From positions 1 to 10,044 of the forward strand of contig JAICHN010000168.1 of the NCBI GenBank assembly GCA_025924845.1: a DNA stretch of 10,044 bases. The letters run 5' to 3'. Position numbers and translations under genes: made by a program. Of this stretch, positions 6,148 through 10,044 are shown in pieces. The notes beneath the pieces were generated by a model that had not been told where the DNA came from, searched no databases, and worked only from the letters and a program-made list of their open reading frames with translations. Position 1 is the first letter of the stretch; each line of letters begins with the position of its first letter. The DNA is from Chloroflexota bacterium. GTDB taxonomy: Bacteria > Chloroflexota > UBA5177 > JANWHV01.

Positions 6148-7275
6148 TTATACGGCGGCAACGACCGATCCATCGGCACGGAGCGGCATCCGCTGGGGGT
6201 CCCACAGCAGCCTCTCGGCCGCGCCGAGTCGCGCGGTATCCAGCCCAACTCCCAGTCCGGGTCGTTCGGGCGCCTGGATGTAGCCGCCCGCCCTCTTGAA
6301 CGTTCCAGGGAACGCCGTCGCGAAACTCCCTTCATCCACCATAGCGTATTCCTGGGTCAGGAAGTTTGGAATGGCGACATCCAGGTGGACCGAGGCCGCG
6401 GTGAGGAGGGGGCCAAGGAAATTGTGGGTGACCACTGCCGCGTGGAATGATTCGGCAATGGCGGCGATCTTCTTACAGTGCGTCAGGCCCCCGGCAAGCC
6501 CCACGTCAGGGCGCACATACTGGCTGCCGCCCTGCGCGAGCAATTCCCTGAACTCCCAGATCGTATGCAACCGTTCGCCGTTCGCCAGGGCGCTCGTAAT
6601 GCGCCGGGCGATCTCGCCCTGTGATTGGATGCTATCGATCTGAATCGGATCCTCGATGAACAGGGGATGGAACTGAGCGATCGCGGACGCGATGGGTATC
6701 GCCTGCAGCGGGGTGAGTTTACGGTGCAGTTCGAGGATAAGGTCGGCGGCACTCCCCACCGCTTCGCGCGCCGCCGCTACGCGTTCCACCACGGCGCCGA
6801 TCAATTGATCCAGCGTCATGTCGGCGAAGCCGGCCGGGATTGGATCAAATTTAATGGCCGTGAAGCCCTCCCCCACCGCCGCCTGGGCATTGGCCGCGAC
6901 CTCTTCGGGCTGGCCGCCTCCCATCAGCAGATGCAGCCTGATTCTGTCGCGGCATTTGCCGCCGAGCAGTTCCCAGATTGGCGCCTGCAACTGCTGCCCC
7001 TTGATGTCCCAGAGGGCGATATCGATCGCGCTCACGGCGCCGCCAAGGACGGATCCCCGAAACGGCGCCATGCGATAGAGGTACTGCCAGTGGTGTTCGA
7101 TCCGCATCGGATCTTGACCGACCAGATAGGTACGGAAGGTTTGGATGACCTCGTGTACGGCGCCGGGATAGCCCCAGCAAGCCGACTGACCCACGCCGAC
7201 CAGGCCGCTATCCGTAGTGACGCGCACGAAGTGCCCGCTGCCGAGGACGTAGGACTCCACGTCCGCTATCTTCAT
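6148..7275 (-). CDS. Enolase-superfamily sugar-acid dehydratase (MR/MLE, galactonate/mannonate dehydratase type)
   Basis: This 375-residue protein has the two-domain mandelate racemase/muconate lactonizing fold: an N-terminal capping domain to about 115, then the barrel. A-I-K-F-D-P (140-145) ends the second barrel strand. The metal-ligand positions are E182 (in E-L-H-R-K-L-T-P), E208 (F-I-E-D-P) and E234 (N-G-E-R). H184 and H284 (V-T-H-N) are the likely acid/base pair, and R-P-D-V (255-258) and A-G-G-L-T (261-265) follow the family. The numbering is one residue off the E. coli galactonate dehydratase DgoD set as I recall it (D183/H185, E209, E235, H285), so a related dehydration of an aldonate to a 2-keto-3-deoxy acid is likely. 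The first ligand is Glu instead of the usual Asp. The ATG overlaps the regulator's stop (ATGA) and a GGAGGGG precedes it. The substrate is unknown. Confidence 0.85.
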   Translation of the reverse strand: MKIADVESYVLGSGHFVRVTTDSGLVGVGQSACWGYPGAVHEVIQTFRTYLVGQDPMRIEHHWQYLYRMAPFRGSVLGGAVSAIDIALWDIKGQQLQAPIWELLGGKCRDRIRLHLLMGGGQPEEVAANAQAAVGEGFTAIKFDPIPAGFADMTLDQLIGAVVERVAAAREAVGSAADLILELHRKLTPLQAIPIASAIAQFHPLFIEDPIQIDSIQSQGEIARRITSALANGERLHTIWEFRELLAQGGSQYVRPDVGLAGGLTHCKKIAAIAESFHAAVVTHNFLGPLLTAASVHLDVAIPNFLTQEYAMVDEGSFATAFPGTFKRAGGYIQAPERPGLGVGLDTARLGAAERLLWDPQRMPLRADGSVVAAV

Positions 7276-8147
7276 TTCCCCTCCCGCCCCATCAGGGGCT
7301 TTGCGGGCAACTCCGGATCAGCGCCCGGATTGACTCCATCGACCACAACCCGAATCAGTCCGAGATCGCGCGTTTGGCCGATGAGCCCCTCCTCGCCATC
7401 ATCGTAATGGCGCCGCAAGGCCTCGAGGGTTCCGGCCTGGTCGCCCTGCCGTATGCCTTCCAGTATATCCTCATGGACGCGCAGCACCAGGGGGAGCGCT
7501 GCCTGTGTACGGAGGCGGACGTGGGCACGCCGCTGCATTTCGCCGTCCACGTTCGCGATATGCGGACGAAGGGCGAAGAGGCGATCGGCGACGGTAAGCA
7601 CGGCGGAACTCACGGCGCTCACGCTCCGCCAGGCCTCCAGCAAGAACTGGTTATCGGCCAGGGCCAGAAATGTCGTGTGGAATGCCAGGTCTTGGTCGAC
7701 GAAGTCGCTGAGCGCGCCCTCCATGGCCCGAGCTCGCATGCGATGCACAATGCCCTCCAGCTCAAGGACGCCGGTCGAAGCGATCCCCTTGGGGATCGCG
7801 GCCACCACGGCCTGTTCGAGGGTGAATCGGAAGTGATAGAGATCCAGAATGTAGCGTGAGGTAAGTCCAACCACGTAGGGACGGCCGTTGCTTCCGATGC
7901 GGACCAGGCCTTCATGCTCGAGGCTGCGCAGCGCGGTCATTACCAATGGCCGGCTGATCCCGATTTCCTCGGCGATGCGTTCGGGTACGAGCCGCTCGCC
8001 GCTCACCAGGTCTCCACCGACGACCGCATGCCGAAGAATGGCCGCGGCGCGCGCCGTCGCATCGGCCGGTTTGGCGAGCGGCGGCAATCGGCGTGGATGC
8101 TCCTCGTCGCTTACGGCCGTGCCCACACCATCCTCGGTCGGCGTCAC
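7272..8147 (-). CDS. GntR family transcriptional regulator, FCD (FadR) subfamily
   Basis: This 291-residue DNA-binding regulator has a winged helix-turn-helix domain at about 30-95. It shows the GntR pattern of a helix ending G-D-L-V-S-G-E-R-L (45-53), then A-E-E-I-G-I-S-R-P-L-V (59-69), L-E-H-E-G-L-V (77-83) and the wing G-R-P-Y-V (88-92). The all-helical FCD ligand domain (about 100-260) contains D153, H157, H225 and H247, the usual metal-site pattern for binding small organic acids. The first 25 residues are hydrophilic and probably disordered. The GTG start at 8147 has AAGGGG 5 nt upstream. Its gene precedes the dehydratase gene with a 4-base overlap and is divergent from the binding-protein gene. 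It therefore probably controls both transcripts through the palindrome at 8195-8211, releasing on binding the pathway substrate or an intermediate. That regulatory role is inference. Confidence 0.9.
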   Translation of the reverse strand: MTPTEDGVGTAVSDEEHPRRLPPLAKPADATARAAAILRHAVVGGDLVSGERLVPERIAEEIGISRPLVMTALRSLEHEGLVRIGSNGRPYVVGLTSRYILDLYHFRFTLEQAVVAAIPKGIASTGVLELEGIVHRMRARAMEGALSDFVDQDLAFHTTFLALADNQFLLEAWRSVSAVSSAVLTVADRLFALRPHIANVDGEMQRRAHVRLRTQAALPLVLRVHEDILEGIRQGDQAGTLEALRRHYDDGEEGLIGQTRDLGLIRVVVDGVNPGADPELPAKPLMGREGK

Positions 8148-8194
8148 GAGACCCCCTTGACGAAACCGTCGTCAACCTCTATAGTCAACCACAA

Positions 8195-8211
8195 CTGAAA
8201 ACAGTTTTCAG
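8195..8211. promoter_or_regulatory. Candidate GntR/FCD operator palindrome
   Basis: The sequence CTGAAAACAGTTTTCAG has two perfect 8-bp arms around a central A. It is AT-rich against a GC-rich background and lies 48 bp upstream of the regulator start and about 300 bp upstream of the binding-protein start. FCD regulators bind short palindromes in their own divergent promoters, so this is the best operator candidate. A weak -10-like TATAGA on the minus strand starts just 12 bp further toward the regulator gene, so bound protein would plausibly block transcription of that operon. Confidence 0.6.
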
Positions 8212-8290
8212 ATATTGAGGCAATCGTAGCAACGGTTGGAGGCGCTGTCAACATGCTCTCTTCGCCCAGTCTAGTGGCTACGTCGGCGGT

Positions 8291-8467
8291 ATGTCGAGCA
8301 CAGGCACTGCGGTCCGTTTCCGTCTACCCGCCCTTGCCGCCCTGCCGCTCGCATTGCCCGCGTGCCGCGATCCTGGGCGTCGCGCGACCGCCGTGGAAAG
8401 GAGGTGCGGCGCTACCTTACAGCTGATTCTCCGGTTACAAGGCGACCGGCTCTACGGTCGGTCCTGA
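8291..8467 (+). CDS. Possible small lipoprotein-like ORF (58 residues), doubtful
   Basis: An ATG at 8291 opens 58 codons ending in TGA at 8465-8467. The first 25 residues look like a lipoprotein signal: basic residues at 9 and 11 (R-F-R), a hydrophobic Ala/Leu/Pro core, then L-P-A-C with Cys at 25. The Pro at -2 is unusual for a lipobox. The remaining 33 residues are Arg-rich without a recognisable domain. There is no good ribosome binding site, and high-GC DNA produces such frames by chance. It could also be a decayed 5' fragment of a gene. I do not recognise it. Confidence 0.2.
   Translation: MSSTGTAVRFRLPALAALPLALPACRDPGRRATAVERRCGATLQLILRLQGDRLYGRS
8443..8460 (+). repeat. Small inverted repeat / hairpin
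   Basis: CGACCG and CGGTCG form a perfect 6-bp stem around a 6-nt loop. It lies about 58 bp before the binding-protein ATG. No T-run follows, so it is not a standard terminator. It could be a leader hairpin or chance. Confidence 0.35.
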
Positions 8468-8474
8468 TATTGCA

Positions 8475-8486
8475 CCGGCATGCCGG
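8475..8486. promoter_or_regulatory. 12-bp palindrome upstream of binding-protein gene, possible operator
   Basis: CCGGCATGCCGG is a perfect palindrome ending 31 bp before the binding-protein ATG. TTG at 8470-8472 and CAA at 8487-8489 extend it imperfectly. It could be a second regulatory site or an mRNA hairpin with a 4-bp stem. The sequence differs from the AT-rich palindrome near the regulator gene, so it is not an obvious second copy of that site. Confidence 0.4.
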
Positions 8487-8504
8487 CAACGTCTATGCCG
8501 CAAA

Positions 8505-8510
8505 AAGGAG
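8505..8510 (+). promoter_or_regulatory. Strong Shine-Dalgarno of the binding-protein gene
   Basis: AAGGAG sits within AAAAAGGAG, 7 nt before the ATG at 8518, and fixes that start. Confidence 0.8.
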
Positions 8511-8517
8511 AACACGG

Positions 8518-10044
8518 ATGCGACCACTCCCGTTCGCACGGATCGCGATGGCTCTTATCCTCGTCGGTCTTACCCTCTCCCCCGTGACCCCGTCGGCCAC
8601 GCACGCGGCAGCCGGGCAGACTGTCACTATGTACTCCTACGAGTGGACGCCCAGCAGTGGGGCGCCCACCGCCGCGCATCCGTTGGTCTACCACGCCCTC
8701 CAGGTTCTCGCCGACAAATTCAAGTCCCTAACCGGCATTACGGTCAGATTCATTCCGCCGGTCTGCCAATCGATCGTCCAGAGCTGCCTCACGCAAACTC
8801 AAACTTACTATCAGGCCCAGGTCGCCGCGAACACCGCACCCGACATCGTGGTCATTCCCAATAGCGCCATGGCCACCAGTGCGGGCTATTTCCTGAATCT
8901 GCAGCCTTACATGAATAAGCCCAACCCCTACAACACCGCGGTCAAGAGTTGGTGCTACAACTTTGCGTTCAGCGACCTGGTCAAACCTGGTGATAGCTGC
9001 CATACTCCCACCACCGATCCCAAGCTCAATAGCCTGGACGTGCCGCTCGGCGAGAGCTATCCGGGTTTGTTGATCGGCGAGATGGCCAATACCAATCTGC
9101 TCAAGCAGGCTGGAGTCAAGCCGGGGATACCCGCCGACTGGAGCGACTGGCTCACGCAGCTTGCCACGCTCAAGGCCAAAGGCCTCAACGCCATGTCGGG
9201 CGAGACAAGTCACACCGGCGCCCAGGCATCATCCTGGCCATTTTGGTCGGCCCTTTGGCCGGCTTATATGGGGCATGTCCTGACCAAGGTCGCCCCCAAA
9301 GCCACGCCGGGCGGCACTTCCACGAAGGACACCGCGAGCGCGGCGCAGACGGCCGCGGCGATCAAAAGTGGGATCATCAATGCCGACGATCCGATGTATC
9401 AGGCGATGTTCCAGCAGGTCAAGAAGTACATGAGCTACTGGGTCCAGGGCTGGCAGACCTCCGACGTGGAAGCGCTGTGGACGCAGGGAAAGTTGGCCGA
9501 GCGCCAGTTCTACATCGCCGACCTCTTCACCGAGTACTCCAATCCGGATCGCCACTTTAACATGATCGTCGGCTTTCCTCCCTACCCAACCAAGAAGACC
9601 GATCCGCGCGTAATGCAGCCCTATGGATCGATTCCGAAGAATCTGGAAGCACGCCTGGCGCATGGTTCCTCCGGCAACGACAACACCTTCGGGGTCATCG
9701 CTTCCTCGGTGAAGCGCGACAATAACGAGGCGGCGGCGATCAAGTGGCTACAGTACATCTCGGCGCCGGCGCAGGATCAGTATATTATCAATGAACATCC
9801 GGACTACATCCCCACGGCGGTAGGCAGCACGATGGCCCCGATTTACGCCGCCCTCAACCACACGCCCATTCCAGACTGGCGCAACCTCGGCTCGACCTAT
9901 TTCGGCGGCCTGAGTAATGATGCCACCCCAAACCTGGAGAAAGAGTTGGCAATTTGGGTGACCGGGCATGAAAACGACAAGACCTTCTTTGCCCACATGG
10001 AGCAGATTATGACGAACGCCGCAAACTCGTTCATCGCTGCCGAA
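8518..10044 (+). CDS. ABC transporter extracellular solute-binding protein (family 1 type), 3' end outside window
   Basis: The frame is open from the ATG at 8518 to the window end, giving 509 residues without a stop. An N-terminal Sec signal has basic residues at 2 and 8, a hydrophobic core at about 9-20 and a likely signal peptidase I cut after A-T-H-A (27-30) or one or two Ala later. The mature protein resembles sugar-type ABC binding proteins: F-K-S-L-T-G-I-T-V (68-76), A-N-T-A-P-D-I-V-V-I-P (104-114), V-P-L-G-E-S-Y (175-181), N-T-N-L-L-K-Q-A-G (191-199), then S-S-V-K-R-D-N-N-E-A-A-A-I-K-W-L (396-411) and Y-I-P-T-A (430-434) in the C-terminal lobe. It would capture a sugar or related solute outside the cell for a permease probably encoded downstream. 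No lipobox Cys is present. Cysteines 83, 90, 146 and 161 may form disulfides. It is longer than the usual 400-450 residues, partly through a polar Ala/Thr/Lys-rich stretch at 258-285. Confidence 0.85.
   Translation, partial: MRPLPFARIAMALILVGLTLSPVTPSATHAAAGQTVTMYSYEWTPSSGAPTAAHPLVYHALQVLADKFKSLTGITVRFIPPVCQSIVQSCLTQTQTYYQAQVAANTAPDIVVIPNSAMATSAGYFLNLQPYMNKPNPYNTAVKSWCYNFAFSDLVKPGDSCHTPTTDPKLNSLDVPLGESYPGLLIGEMANTNLLKQAGVKPGIPADWSDWLTQLATLKAKGLNAMSGETSHTGAQASSWPFWSALWPAYMGHVLTKVAPKATPGGTSTKDTASAAQTAAAIKSGIINADDPMYQAMFQQVKKYMSYWVQGWQTSDVEALWTQGKLAERQFYIADLFTEYSNPDRHFNMIVGFPPYPTKKTDPRVMQPYGSIPKNLEARLAHGSSGNDNTFGVIASSVKRDNNEAAAIKWLQYISAPAQDQYIINEHPDYIPTAVGSTMAPIYAALNHTPIPDWRNLGSTYFGGLSNDATPNLEKELAIWVTGHENDKTFFAHMEQIMTNAANSFIAAE

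Larger units (their letters stand above)
8148..8517. other. Divergent intergenic region with palindromes, no conserved gene
   Basis: This 370-bp stretch separates the regulator gene from the binding-protein gene and should hold both promoters. It contains the 17-bp operator-like palindrome (8195-8211), a small IR ATTG-AGG-CAAT beside it (8214-8224), a possible small reading frame (8291-8467), an orphan Shine-Dalgarno-like site (8397-8406), a 6-bp-stem hairpin (8443-8460) and a 12-bp palindrome (8475-8486). I could not find a convincing -35/-10 pair for the plus-strand gene. On the minus strand, TATAGA (8178-8183 complement) is a modest -10 candidate and TTGACT (8183-8188 complement) a -35-like hexamer, but the two abut each other and cannot form one promoter. 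Confidence 0.6.

Noticed and set aside
6625..7407. Plus-strand open frame of 260 codons over the dehydratase gene
   Set aside because: The minus strand carries all enolase-superfamily residues in order. The plus frame is low-complexity and crosses a gene junction.
7374..7859. Plus-strand open frame opposite the GntR gene
   Set aside because: It is the complement of the FCD domain and has no recognisable motif or ribosome binding site.
8178..8188. TTGACT and TATAGA on the minus strand as a complete promoter
   Set aside because: They abut each other instead of being 16-18 bp apart, so they cannot be the -35 and -10 of one promoter.
8728..9213. Minus-strand open frame inside the binding-protein gene
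   Set aside because: The plus strand has a continuous secreted-protein frame from 8518 with a signal peptide and strong Shine-Dalgarno.
1..10044. CRISPR array, tRNA, IS element or phage module
   Set aside because: No regularly spaced repeats, cloverleaf, terminal inverted repeats with transposase, or phage genes were seen.

Overview
The window is GC-rich bacterial chromosome, densely coded, with many genes overlapping by 1-4 bases. Nothing fixes the species. A ResB/CcsB (System II) cytochrome c biogenesis pair, a mycobacterial HadAB-like dehydratase pair, a short monofunctional mannose-1-phosphate guanylyltransferase and an ABC sugar-binding protein suggest a Terrabacteria-type organism, with Chloroflexota or a relative as my low-confidence guess. 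There is no rRNA, tRNA, CRISPR array or insertion sequence.

Region 1 (1-5322, plus strand) reads as one tightly packed transcription unit. It holds the end of a ResB-like gene, a CcsB/CcsA-type heme-export and ligation protein, a DUF169 protein, a ManC-type GDP-mannose pyrophosphorylase, a FabG-type ketoreductase, and two small hot-dog dehydratase subunits. The first dehydratase subunit (MaoC_N/HadA type) lacks the catalytic residues and the second (MaoC/HadB type) has them. The first three genes concern cytochrome c maturation plus an unknown partner. ManC feeds mannosylated glycans. The last three could carry out beta-keto reduction and dehydration of an acyl thioester.

Region 2 (5353-8147, minus strand) converges on region 1 with only 30 bp between them. 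In transcription order it encodes an FCD-type GntR regulator, an enolase-superfamily sugar-acid dehydratase of the galactonate/mannonate dehydratase type, and an extended SDR dehydrogenase/epimerase. The regulator and the dehydratase overlap by 4 bases and the SDR follows after 36 bp. This looks like a regulated sugar-acid (aldonate/uronate) catabolic operon.

Region 3 (8148-10044) is a 370-bp divergent intergenic region followed by a secreted ABC-type solute-binding protein that runs off the window. The intergenic region has a perfect-arm 17-bp palindrome close to the regulator gene, the natural candidate for its operator. It also has a second 12-bp palindrome just before the binding-protein gene, a small hairpin, and a possible 58-codon lipoprotein-like reading frame. 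The likely logic is that the binding protein imports a sugar or sugar acid, the minus-strand enzymes degrade it, and the GntR protein senses it and controls both directions. The substrate cannot be read from the sequence.
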